From: Diatrype stigma
Lineage: Eukaryota; Ascomycota; Sordariomycetes; Xylariales; Diatrypaceae
NCBI GenBank assembly: GCA_022225965.2
Contig: JAKJXP020000004.1
Coordinates: 1 to 64,000, forward strand
DNA length: 64,000 bases
Reading direction: 5' to 3'
Part shown: piece by piece, positions 31,906-42,800 of the stretch
How the letters are laid out: each line of letters opens with the position of its first letter
How positions within the stretch are numbered: the stretch's first letter is position 1
Program-made: the position numbers and the translations under genes
Notes under the pieces: model-generated
Seen by the model: only the letters and a program-made list of their open reading frames with translations
Told to the model about the DNA's origin: nothing
Databases searched by the model: none

Positions 31906-32128
31906 GATTATTTGGCGATGTTAGTGAAAACAATCAGAGAAGTTTAAGATCATCGGTTATATAAATGATCGCGACAGACTGGGTCACGGATGGGTGGCTG
32001 AAATGCTGCTTAATGCACAGTCGGAACTTTTGGTTAGATTAATTTAACTAATAGAATATACGAATTTAAGGTTATTCTAGCTTATTATCTTTACAATAAG
32101 TAAGTTTTACCTTATGGTCAAATGTCTA
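31906..32128 (+). pseudogene. Duplicate of cob intron 2 3' core plus start of exon 3
   Basis: Matches 24,564-24,811 almost base for base (GCGACAGACTGGGTCAC, TGGCTGAAATGCTGCTTAAT, GGAACTTTTGGTTAG), including the following TATGGTCAAATGTC, a shortened version of the exon 3 start. It is a segmental duplication placed beside the second cob 3' end. Confidence 0.85.
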
Positions 32129-32445
32129 AGGTAATAATTAATTATTTGCCTCAAATGTATAACTGATAGTAAAATTGTTTAAATTGATTTAAAATTTATT
32201 GTATCCATTGTCTTTTTTTTGCCAAGGTATTTTTATTTAATGTTCTAGGTACATTAGTGAAAAAAAATACAGTAAAGGATGGAAGTTTCCATTTGCCAAA
32301 TTAATCCCTAATTCCGTAGTAAGCGATAAGTAAAAATTAAGTAAGCAACAGGTTCAATTTGATCCCTATCCTCCTTCATTCCTTAAAATCATAATTGTCC
32401 ATCCGCGTGTAACGTGATGTGATCTCTTCCGTAGAGACTAATATC
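32129..32445. other. Transition from mitochondrial to nuclear-type sequence
   Basis: No gene. Composition changes from AT-rich intron-like sequence to balanced sequence between about 32,200 and 32,390. I see no target-site duplication or terminal repeat at the change. Confidence 0.4.
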
Positions 32446-33093
32446 TCATTCTCTCGAAAAGGTCTTTCGCCAATTGACTAGCCCATTGTTCAACCCTTGA
32501 AAGGGTTTAAACCCTATTTTTTCCAGTACTTTTTGACTTGCCAAATTGTCCTTTCTAGTGTAAGCGTACACTTGCTCAGTAGCCTCGGGTGTGTTCTGGA
32601 AATCCATAGAGCTGGAAGCTACGAGGATCTGTGCATCCATACGAGGGAGACTCCACCAAAATTCCATAAAGACCCTCGCGAACTCAGTGGCATACCCACG
32701 GCCCCAGTACTCCTTCTTGAATTTGTAGCCAAATTCAGGCCATCCGGTATGGTCAGACTTAAATTTGTGTACCCCTCCGTCACCGATGAGCTCGCCCTCG
32801 TTATCATCTGACATCTTGAGGAAGATTCCGAAATACACATGTGAATTGTGGTATGGTGGTTGCAGACTTTTGAGCTTGGCCCGAGTCTCACTCAGATCGG
32901 CATCTGGCCTTTGTTTTCCCGAATCGGTCATGGCTTCAGGTTGGCTCCGAAGGGTGTAGAATGGCTCAAGATCCGAGGGAAGGAGTGGTCGGATGATGAG
33001 GCGATCGGAACGGATAGAGGGGAGGTTATCTCCAACCTTGGGAAGCGTGGTAGAGACAGTAATACGGGTCGGCGAGGTGGTAGTAGTGGCCAT
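32446..33093 (-). CDS. GNAT-family N-acetyltransferase (RimJ/RimL-like), nuclear type
   Basis: 215 residues from the ATG at 33,093; an in-frame ATG at 33,180 would add 29 residues. Layout of Acetyltransf_3 proteins: DRLIIRPLLPSDLEPFY near the start, GELIGDGGVH, then FGYKFKKEYWGRGYATE with the acetyl-CoA binding R-G-x-A loop, and a C-terminal NLASQKVLEKIGFK. The substrate is unknown; homologues acetylate protein N-termini or small amines. Trp is encoded by TGG and there is no internal TGA, and base composition is balanced, unlike all mitochondrial genes here. It is intact and intronless. Confidence 0.88.
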   Translation of the reverse strand: MATTTTSPTRITVSTTLPKVGDNLPSIRSDRLIIRPLLPSDLEPFYTLRSQPEAMTDSGKQRPDADLSETRAKLKSLQPPYHNSHVYFGIFLKMSDDNEGELIGDGGVHKFKSDHTGWPEFGYKFKKEYWGRGYATEFARVFMEFWWSLPRMDAQILVASSSMDFQNTPEATEQVYAYTRKDNLASQKVLEKIGFKPFQGLNNGLVNWRKTFSRE

Positions 33094-33396
33094 TATGATT
33101 GGTAGGGTAAGTGCTGAAGGTGTAAATGCGTATAGAGATTGTGGTGCTGAATTGTAACTTTGTAAGCTGATAGTGAACAAGAGGAAATAAGGATAAGGTT
33201 ATTACTCTGCCTTATATACTTTTTCTTTGCCAGGATCGTATGAAAATTTTCATTTGATTTCTAAGCAATATTCTAGGTATCGGTGTTCTCCGAGATTTCT
33301 TCCCATACCCCCCCCCCCGCGGGGTGACGGAAGGATTTTTATGACGTAAGGTGACAGGGAAAATGACGCGTCACGATCCGCACTTATCTTTGCTCC

Positions 33397-33612
33397 GAAA
33401 CAAGAGATAAGGAGATAATAGATATGATTGGTTAGAAGGTTGAGGGATTTATGCAGGATAGTTCAGGTAATATGCACCTGCTGCGAGGTAAGCAGCATGT
33501 GATCTCGTATTTGATAATGGGAAAATGTCTACAAGGATTCTTATTGGATCACCAAATGGAAGGAATCTTGGCATATGTAGATCATAGATAAGAAAACCTG
33601 TTTCCCTTGATT
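33397..33612. repeat. Direct repeat, copy 1
   Basis: About 215 bp, starting GAAACAAGAGATAAGGAGA and ending ATAAGAAAACCTGTTTCCC. It is about 85-90% similar by eye to copy 2 at 34,091-34,309, with the best stretch GATCACCAAATGGAAGGAAT. It could be a pair of decayed LTRs or a duplicated spacer. Confidence 0.8.
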
Positions 33613-34090
33613 TATCTTCAGCTAACCATTCGTGTGCCTAATATTAATGAGGATGATCTGTCTCATTATCTAGAAGTGGAAGGTGTGACTCATATGGATA
33701 ATCAGATGTGTCGTACATCCCGTATGTTACTTCGTATTTGCCGATCCTTTCGTCATCCCCGATCATCTCGTATTCGCCTATCTTCTAGTATTCACCCGCT
33801 AAATCTGTCAAGTGGGCTTGATCGTATGATTTTTATGTAAGGGATGCGGTCATTTCATCTTTTATTGGTAGAATAGGCAGTGTGATGGTGGCTTGTGTGA
33901 CAGGGAGGGTAGTGCCAATAATGAAGTGTATGGAATATAACAGGGTTGATCTCGTATTTTAGTGAGGTAAAATAGGTTTATTGGATATTGGCTATGTGGA
34001 GTATAAATGGGGAAACAAGTTTTCCTGAAAGATACTTGTCTGATGACTTGATGATCGTCATGAGCGGGATGGATCTACGTAATCAAAAAT

Positions 34091-34309
34091 GAAACAAGAG
34101 ATATGGAGATAATAGACATGATTGGTTTTAAGATTGAGGGGTTTATGCGAGGTAGTTCAGGTAATATTACCTACTGCAAGGTGAGCAGCAAGTGATCTCG
34201 TATTTGATAGTGGGAAAATACCCATAAGGATTTTTATTGGATCACCAAATGGAAGGAATCTTGGCATATGTAGATCATAGATAAGAAAACCTGTTTTCCT
34301 TGAATTTAT
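34091..34309. repeat. Direct repeat, copy 2
   Basis: Same orientation as copy 1, about 690 bp downstream. The interval (33,613-34,090) has no recognisable coding sequence. Confidence 0.8.
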
Positions 34310-34333
34310 ACTTATCATTAGCCAAATTCGTGT

Positions 34334-34370
34334 GATAGAAGGATCACCCTGTCCGGGTGATCCTTCTATC
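34334..34370. repeat. Perfect 16-bp stem hairpin
   Basis: GATAGAAGGATCACCC, loop TGTCC, GGGTGATCCTTCTATC. A second hairpin follows at once (GTCTATTG ... CAATAGAC, 34374-34399). It lies between copy 2 of the direct repeat and the next gene; it may be a terminator or a transposon end. Confidence 0.8.
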
Positions 34371-34739
34371 CTTGTCTATTGGTCGCCGGATCAATAGACA
34401 TAAGGTTATTGCAGAGGTTGATAGGGTGATGGCTTAGAGCGCCAATACGGATTTATCTTGGTGTGAGCTCTGGTGGCCAAGATAGTAAGGTGATCGTGAT
34501 TGCGTGTGGGGTTGATGGGGGGGGGGGGGGGGGAGCTCGCGCCTCCGTCCCCCCCCTCCCCAGAGGCCCCTTGGGAGGGAGGGATGTTATTCCACAATAG
34601 ATATTTGTCTGGTAAAGTTTATTTAAGCTTTATCTCCCTCTTTTTTTTTCTTATAATCATCCTTCGCTTGATGGAATCTAAGGTGCTCTTATTCCCAATT
34701 TGCTTACCTCTCAATAATTTGTGGTTTCATTCCTTAACC

Positions 34740-35397
34740 ATGGATTCTCCAACTCTACACTACTCTTCTGAACCCTGCCATCCTACGTCTCCTAGTCCAC
34801 AGCTTGACGATCTCTGCAGATTAATCTCTTCGAGCCAGAGGGATTCTTTATATTTAAGCCCTCCAGCCGAGCCGTCGGTTATTGCGATTTCAGAACCGTC
34901 TGAAATCGATTCCTCTTCATCCAAGGCGGCGCCAGCTCTTCTTTCCCGTGGAGGGAAGGGGCCTCGGCGAAGTAGTGGAGTGCAATCCATAAGATTGAAA
35001 AGTAAGTGAAATCATTGTATTTATATTGTTTTACTAACCTTTACTAGGGAAACTTCATCCTAAGGACGTCGGGCATTCTGACTCTAAGCCTCTCCATGAG
35101 AAATCCGCTCGAAAACAAAAACGAGTTGTGCCCTTTCCTTCCGAGCTCCAGAAGGAAGCTAGCCAAGCCCTTATTAATCGCAGTCCTGGTTATCCCCGTA
35201 TACTTGCTCTTAAACTGGAGAGGGTTATAGAAGATCATTTGAAGAGTCTCTCGATATCGTTCGGTTCGGATTCTGTTAAAGTTGATGCGGATATGAAGTC
35301 TTGGACAGAATCAGATGAATGGGACTTGGAGCTAGACAGGAAAGAGCGGGTTGTGAATTTCAGATTTGACTTTAAGTCTGTTATCAGTTATACATAG
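34740..35397 (+). CDS. Hypothetical nuclear gene, two exons with a spliceosomal intron
   Basis: Exons 34740-35001 and 35048-35397 join to an open frame of 203 residues. The 46-nt intron (35002-35047) starts GTAAGT, carries the branch-point sequence TACTAAC and ends TAG: a textbook filamentous-fungus spliceosomal intron. The protein is Ser/Pro-rich in its first half with a basic stretch at the splice (GKGPRRSSG, KSARKQKR), and the second half ends in charged segments. I do not recognise a family. ATG 34740 has a good context; an in-frame ATG at 34671 is also possible. A run of 18 Gs lies upstream (34,516-34,533). Confidence 0.7.
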
Positions 35398-35490
35398 TTG
35401 CATAATTAAGGGAGGTTTTTATTACCTTGAACAAACCTTAAAACAATAAGGAAAGGTTAAACGTTGTTTTACATGTGCAATTAGAGCTTG
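35398..35490. other. Nuclear-to-mitochondrial transition
   Basis: About 90 bp with no gene; cob-like sequence resumes at CTTCCCATCTAAGC (about 35,491). Confidence 0.4.
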
Positions 35491-36303
35491 CTTCCCATCT
35501 AAGCTGTATTAAGATCTATTCCATAGATAGAGAGTCTATCTATGGAGTTATTGCTATGTTCAGTGCAATATTAGCTGTAATGTTGCTTCCAACTACTAAG
35601 CTTTCTTTTTTTTTTTTTTTTTTTTTTAGTGCTAGGATGCTAAATAGATCTCGAGCTAATACTCTTAAGGGAGTGGCTTTTACCTTGGTGGCTAATTCCC
35701 TAGTATTAATGTAATTAGGAGCTAAACATTTAGAATCAACATTTATGTAATTTGGACAAATAAGTACAGTATTATATTTTGTATATAAAGTACCTTTAAT
35801 TAGTATAATAGAAAATACTTTAATAGGTTAAAGTAAATGGAAATATGGTATTGATACAATTTATGCTTGAATATATAAGATTATTTCGGCGTAGCCGCAG
35901 CCAAATCTCTTTCGATATATGAAGGGTTTTAACACCAGTTCTTTTCCGATGCTTGTATTAATTTTTATACAATTAGTAAGACTTGTTACTATCAAGCTAT
36001 AACTCGATATGCTAATATAAAATTAAATATGGCTCAATATGGGGATTTTTATAATTATAGTTTTAATACCGACAGCCATATGCCTGCTGGTGTTAAAGAG
36101 ATGATTAGACCAAAATATGACACCTATCTAAATCATCTTAATGAAGCTACAGATAATTAAGAAAAGGCTGGACGTATGTTGAGTGCGTTACATAGGAAAG
36201 AAGGAGGTAATGTTAGTAGAGCTGAAATAATTCCATCTATAACTGAATTGCATGTAGTTAAATCTGCATGAAAAAACGTTGAATGGAAACTAGTTACATA
36301 TTA
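35491..36303 (+). pseudogene. cob: cob 3' end, third copy, strongly degraded
   Basis: Follows cob exon 5 from [12 protein letters not shown] onward with stops (ATG TAA TTA GGA; TTT ATG TAA TTT), a 22-nt T run replacing part of one helix, and a stop after ENTLIG. From about 35,925 to 36,300 it aligns with the C-terminal extension of the main cob gene (QAITRYANIKLNMAQYG; HRKEGGNVSRAEIIPSITEL; VKSAW), with one TAA inside. It is diverged at protein level, so it is an older duplicate than copy 2. Confidence 0.85.
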
Positions 36304-36695
36304 GTTATGTAATCTTCGTCTTTCTAAAGAGCTTGTTTATCATAGCTAGAAAATGTACCTTGCCTTCATTCAAGGTAGATTTATTTTTAATATAGTTTTC
36401 TCACCCTATTGAGATGAAAGGGAGAAAACACGCTTAGAAAAAAAATGAAAAGCTGAAATATTCTCTAGTTTCCTTTTCTATCTTTAGTAATCCTACGGAA
36501 TAAGCAAGCTCTTCATTTTTGGTTTTTTACGAGCCTTGAATGAAGGCCAATAAATCTCTTAATAAATATTTTATTTATTGAGATAAATAGAACACATCTC
36601 TTTGTGCGTATTTTTGTGAATAGTAGATTTATTTGGGCCTAATTTCATTAGGGGCCGAAGACACTTTAAATTATATAATATTTTATAAAGTATAA
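36304..36695. other. Spacer with a distant inverted repeat
   Basis: GCCTTCATTCAAGG (36,362-36,375) is repeated in inverse orientation at 36,534-36,547. No gene. Confidence 0.55.
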
Positions 36696-36766
36696 AGATT
36701 ATGTTGTAGTAGGTCTACATTTTGATTGCAGATCTTAAGTATGAGGTTCGATTCCTCCATAATCTT
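36696..36766 (+). tRNA. trnC: tRNA-Cys (GCA)
   Basis: 71-nt cloverleaf: acceptor AGATTAT pairs perfectly with ATAATCT, D stem TGTAG/CTACA, anticodon loop TTGCAGA (GCA) and T loop TTCGATT. The anticodon stem has two T:T mismatches. Its 5' half is duplicated at 31,294. Confidence 0.75.
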
Positions 36767-36872
36767 GTTAAATATTCGTATAATTATCTAGTTTCTTTTT
36801 TATAACTATAGATTAATGAAATACATTAATTATTTACTTTTTTTTAATAAATGTGGATTTATTATATGAAGA

Positions 36873-39800
36873 ATGCTTATGCCTGTGTGTATTGTTCAAG
36901 ATCAGGAGGATAGGAATATACATAACAATAATGTGAAAAATGAAGATTTGAAATCTTCTATTAGTATGTGATTTGAACGATGATTTTTATCAACAAACGC
37001 CAAAGATATAGGAACGTGCGCGACACGAGCTCTTACTTGTGTTTTGTTTGTAATATGGTATACAAACTCAGATATAACAGGCGTGTTACTGAATTTAAGT
37101 AATACATATCTGCCCTATGATACTGACATGATTATAGCTAATAACTTGATCATTGTTATAGCAGGTATTAAATGGAGAGTTGGGAATAGTCTGTCGTATT
37201 CCGACAACTCTCTTAAGGGATTCTGACATGGTTACGATGAGAAACTTGATACGCATAGATCGGCATGAGTCAGCCTTACGTCCTAAGCAGAATATCGCGG
37301 CGTAATATCAGTAATTTAAATGCTACAAAGAGATGTTCCGATCTAGGTAGTTGCCTGAAAGCTGAAGGTCACTCCAATGAGGAGAGTAATGAAGTTACAT
37401 ATGTGCAAGAACCTAAATTAGATAAGACCATATCATTAATTGATAAAAATGGCACAGTAAGAGAACTGTCGGATCTAAGCGCCTCTACTTGTAAGCGCAG
37501 ACGGAGTTCAAATAGTAGTCCAGAACGAAAAATTCTGAATTCCCAGACGAAGGAGAACAGTGAAAAAGTGCCAACTAATAAACGAGGGTCTCGTAGTATG
37601 GTCAACAACCAAAACCTACGTATGTTTGTTTTATCAAAGTTGGATCAATATAGAAGTAAAGAGAGTAAATATAACGGTATTATAATAATTCTCGCAGATG
37701 TGGAATTCCTACAATACTGTTACATGTTGATTAAAGGGAAACCCGGGAATATGAGTGCTGGTGTTACAAAAGAGACTCTATATGGCATAACTTATGAATG
37801 ATTTGTAAAAACAGCTGAGGAATTAAAAACAGGTAAGTTCAAGTTCACTCCTGGTCCCCCTCCTGTCCGAATCCTTCGACCCAGGTCCGAGACCGTGGGT
37901 CTGGATCCTTCGACCCAGGTCCGGGACCGTGGGTCTGGACCGCGGGGCCGAGGGGGGAAAAGTGGGGCCGCCGCGCACCCCGAAGGGGAACGAATGGTTA
38001 TTATACCTAAACCTGGAAAAAAGGAAGTGAGTCCTCTGGGGGTTGTAGCCCCTGCACCTAACGGAGTTATGCCCTGCGCACCCCCCTGCGGGGGGGTGCG
38101 CAGGGCAAAAGAAAAAATAGTTCAGAAAGGGCTACAAATTATTCTTGAGACCATTTTTGAACCAAAATTTAAAGACTGTTCTCATGGATTCAGACCCAAC
38201 AGATCCACTCATAGTGCACTAAGACCACTTTACCTAAAGGCCCACCGATTCACGTGAGTCATTCAAGGTGACATCTCCAAATGTTTTGACCGAATACCTC
38301 ATTACGTAATTATGGACCTAGTGAAAAAGGTCATAGTATGTGACAGAACTTTATCTGTCATTAAACAAGCACTTACAGTAGGATTTATTAAGGATAAATC
38401 TAAACATATTACAAATTCAAGCATTGGAACTTCACAAGGTAGTGTTCTTAGTCCTTTATTAGCTAATATTGTACTTCATGAATTAGACGTGTACCTTGAA
38501 GGATCCGTTATCCCAGATAATACTAAAGGAAAACGTAAAAGAGCCAATCCTGAATACAATGTGTTAAGTAATATTAGATATTTCAGGAAGTCAGCTACTC
38601 AAGAAGAAAAAAATTTAGCTCTTAAGAAAATGCTAACACTTCGTCCCCCTCCTGGGGGGGGGGGCCGCTGCGCACCCAGAGGGGAACGAATGGATAATAG
38701 AGACCCTTATTTTGAAAGATCTATGTATCTAAGATATGCTGATGACTTTGTTTTCTTATTCGAAGGACCTATCGACGAAGCACAAGTAATAAAGAAGAAA
38801 ATCAAAAATTTCCTCTTAGATGAAGTAGGATTGGAACTTAATGATGAGAAAACTGTTATCACCCACATGAACAAAGGATTCCATTTCCTAGGAGCACATG
38901 TAAAAAATTTGAGGCATGTTAATTATAGAATGAAAACTAAAACTATCGAAGGTACTCCAATCACCCTGAGAGCTAACGTTAGAGCTAGAATCAATATGAC
39001 TACCGAAATTATGATTGAAAAATTAATTAAGAACAAATTTGCACATAGAAACGTAAGAGGTCTACTATTAACCAACCCACAGACAAACCTAGTAAATCTT
39101 GACCATGCTACAATTGTGCAATTCTATAATTCTAAAATACATGGTATACTAAACTACTATTCTTTTGCTGCTAATAGAATTGAAATACAAAATATTATAT
39201 GAATCCTAAGATTATCATTAGCTAAAACCTTAGCTAGAAAATATAAACTTAGATCTGCAAGACAGGCTTTCAAAAAATTAGGCCCTTATCTTAGAGATTC
39301 TGCGACAGAAACTGAGATATTTATACCTAAATCTCTCCCCACTATACACAAATATAACAACACAGAAATAATTACACCTGCTGCAAAGATACTAGAACCA
39401 ACATTATTTGGTAGACGACTTGCACAGACTCGCTCAAAAAGACGCGTGTTTCTCCCTTTCTCTACGTGGGGAGAGAAAACGGTTTATTAGAAAAATGTGT
39501 TATATGTGATACCTCTACCAATGTACAAATGCACCATTTGAGGACAGTAAAAGATGTTAGAAAAAATGGCTAGCTTGCGCTGCGAAGCCTCCCTCTAGCC
39601 CTGGCGGAGGGATAAAAAAAACTAAAATATTAAATAATGTAAACAACGTGAATAAGTTAATATTTTTTTTATTTTTTTTTCTAGTTGTGCTAGTTTCCAA
39701 CAATCCAATGGAGCAACTCGGCTTTGCCTGATACAGATCCCTTTATGCCAGTACCATCACTCCCTTTATCACAACGTAAAATTACTTAACCATGAGTTAA

Positions 39801-42800
39801 ACCTCGGCTGCTACTAACGCAGTTATGCCCTGCGCACCCCTAAATTTATTTTTTTTGTTATTTTTATTTTTTAATAATATTAGTTGGATAAAATATTAAT
39901 AATTAAAAATAATAAAAAAAAATTAGAGCGCAGGGTTAAATAAAAAAAATTTTTTTAGCCGCCGCCAAGTATAGTAAAAACATGACCGTTGATTAAAAAA
40001 ATGATATGAGTTATGAGCCAGGCTCATAAATAATTTAGAGATACGATACTCTCTTTAACTAAAATATTGATAATACTTCTCATGGCGAGCCGTATGATGG
40101 GAAACTATCACGTACGGTTCTGAGGGCAGTTCGTAGGAGGCTGACCCCTACATTATATTTAATGTTTGCACTATTTTCAGGGTTATTAGGTACAGCATTT
40201 TCTGTACTTGTGCGCCATTGCGCTGTACTTGTGACATTGAGGATTAACCGGCCTCATCGTCGTTCTTCCAACACGACGGCAACATCAAACTTAGTTAGTC
40301 ACGAAAGGTGACTGATGAATCTAGCATGTTTGATAGAAGCATGAACGGAGTGAAATCGGATTATCTCCCTAGTGCAAGTTGCATTTCCTATGATGAAAGT
40401 TGAATTACTTGAAGGATACTTGGAGAGGACCTCTCGAAAAGGGTCTGTGTTTGTCCGTGATCGGCACAGTATAAGATCTTCGAATTTGTGGGTACGATTC
40501 GGAGAAGGAAGTCTTATAACTCGGACTGCGCGCAGCAGTAAAACAGGGAACGTCCCATCTAACGGAATTCGGAACACAAGCTCAGAACTATGGGATTGCC
40601 TAAGGAACCGCATATGTCGGAACTATGGTAACAGAGGATTCATAGTAGGCGCCTCTTGTGATGGGGGGTGACCGAAGGGATCCAGACTATATTCTCAGGT
40701 CAAAAATACGAAGGGGTCCGGGGTCCGGCCAATCAGTTCGGCTCTAACCGAGCAGAACGTAGACCTTCCAAAAAAATACCTGAAACTAATAAACTTTTGC
40801 TCCAACAAACCTTCGGGAATCAAGATTAGCGACATTTACAACCTGATGCTTAACGAGAGAATGTTCGAAGTCGCCTATCATAAATTAAAATCTAACCCAG
40901 GTAACATGACTCCGGGAATTAACCCCTCTACTTTGGACGGAATCTCTACCCAAGTTTTCAAGAAGATCATAATCTCCCTGAAGAACGAGAGTTTCGAATT
41001 CGAACCTGGTCGAAGGGTTGATATCCCCAAAAGCTCTGGGAGTGGTACTATACCCCTTACAATAGCTCCTCCAAGAGACAAAATTGTCCAGGAAGTTATG
41101 AGGATGATTTTGGAGGCCATATTCGAACCCACATTCCTCGATTTCAACCACGGTTTCAGACCTAACAGAGGATGTCATTCAGCTCTCAGACAAATTAAGA
41201 CTCAGTTCGGTTCGGCATCATTCATAATCGAAGGAGATATATCCAAATGTTTCCCTTCTATCGATCACCATCGACTAATAGAACTCATAGAAGAGAGAAT
41301 CAGCGACGAAAAATTTATCAACCTGATATGAAAATCCCTCAGAGCCGGTTATTTGGAATTTCACCAAATACAAAACTCTATAGTAGGTACTCCTCAGGGA
41401 TCCATCATCAGTCCCATTCTCTCTAATGTATACTTACATCAATTCGACGTCTTCCTAGCTAATCTGAAGAGGGATTTCGACAAAGGTACGGAAGCCAAGA
41501 GAAACCCCGAATATCGTAAACTCGAATATCTCAGGTCCAAAGCTCTGAAAAACGGAGAAAACCTCGAAGCCAACAACCAGTTGAAACTAATGCAACAAAT
41601 TCCCTCTAGACTCCCAAATGACCCTAATTTCCGTCGTTTATACGTCGTTAGATATGCTGACGATTGAGTGGTAAGTATCCGAGGATCTCTAAGAGAAACA
41701 AAGGATATTCTCTCCAAGATCGGAGTCTTTCTGAGCGATAACCTTAAACTTAATCTGAGTGATACCAAAACGTTGATAACCAACCCAAGGAAAGACTCAG
41801 CTTTATTTTTGGGTACCCTCATTAAACTCTCTGAGCACTCCACTTTCTACCACGGTCCGCACGGTCAGAGGAAAAAAGCTGTGAGCCAAATTGTTATGGA
41901 CGCCCCTCTGGATCGAATCTTCAAGAAACTGGGAGAAGCTAAATTCGTGAAACCTGGAAGTAGAACAAGTTCACCTCGTTTCCTTTGACTGCATCAGGAT
42001 AAGGACGCAATCATAACACTATATAATAGCGTATTAAGGGGTTATCTAAACTACTACAGTTTCACTAATAATTACGCTCGATTAGCCGCTACTCTGGAAT
42101 GAACTCTGAAGAACTCTTGCATGAAACTACTAGCTGCCAAATTCAATAAACATACAATCGCCAACGTACTAAAGAGTTATGGGAAAAATTTACAAGGGCC
42201 CGATAGGAGAGCCTTTTTCAAACCCTCGTACAAGACCAACGTCTGAGACTTCAAAATTTCTGCCTCGTCGGTTTTGAGCACGATTTATGCTTCGGGAATT
42301 TCAGCAGCCAGTCTTGATAACTTAGCTTGCGCCAAATGTGGCTCGGAAACTCAGGTGGAGATGCACCACGTCAGAATGATGAAGGACTTGAATCCTAAGA
42401 CTTCCGAAGTCGACAGAATCATGATCCGAAAAAGAAGAAAACAAATCCCTCTTTGTAGGAAATGTCACGTCGATCATCACCTCAGCCATCCACCCGGCTT
42501 CGTAAGCAAAAGAAAAAGCTAATCTCCCGCAAGGCACTATTAGCGCGTAAAGTGGACCTAGTCATAATATCAGTTGGAGAGCCGTATGATGGGAAACTAT
42601 CACGTACGGTTCGGGAAAGGGGGATTAGTTCCACATATAGCCTTATCGGGGAAGCCCGAGAAATCGGGACACTCCCTGATGGGGTAGAGGGACTAGTTTT
42701 CCCAGTTCATATAAGAATGGAGCTTAGTGGTCCGGGAGTACAATATATTGCAGATAATCAATTAGTGCGCCGAACGTCCGTAACTGCTTACACAGATTAT

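Larger units (their letters stand above)
37016..40151 (+). other. cox1 intron 1, group II
   Basis: 5' end GTGCGACACG, 3' end CCTAC (AY rule). Domain V is at 40087-40120 (GAGCCGTATG, GAAA tetraloop, CGTACGGTTC). It carries the RT ORF described next. Positions 39,600-40,080 are non-coding and hold GC micro-elements. Confidence 0.92.

Noticed and set aside
32497..32959. + strand open frames opposite the GNAT gene
   Set aside because: Shadows of the - strand coding sequence without family similarity.
33607..33840. 77-codon open frame between the direct repeats
   Set aside because: Overlaps the end of repeat copy 1, with low-complexity Arg/Ser composition and no homologous features.
34500..34739. 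Upstream start for the two-exon gene through the G run
   Set aside because: It would encode poly-Gly/Pro from an 18-G tract; the ATG at 34,740 has a better context.
37044..37226. Exon-fused open frame at the start of cox1 intron 1 as a separate protein
   Set aside because: Short, no motif, ends before the RT; most likely the 5' group II structure region.
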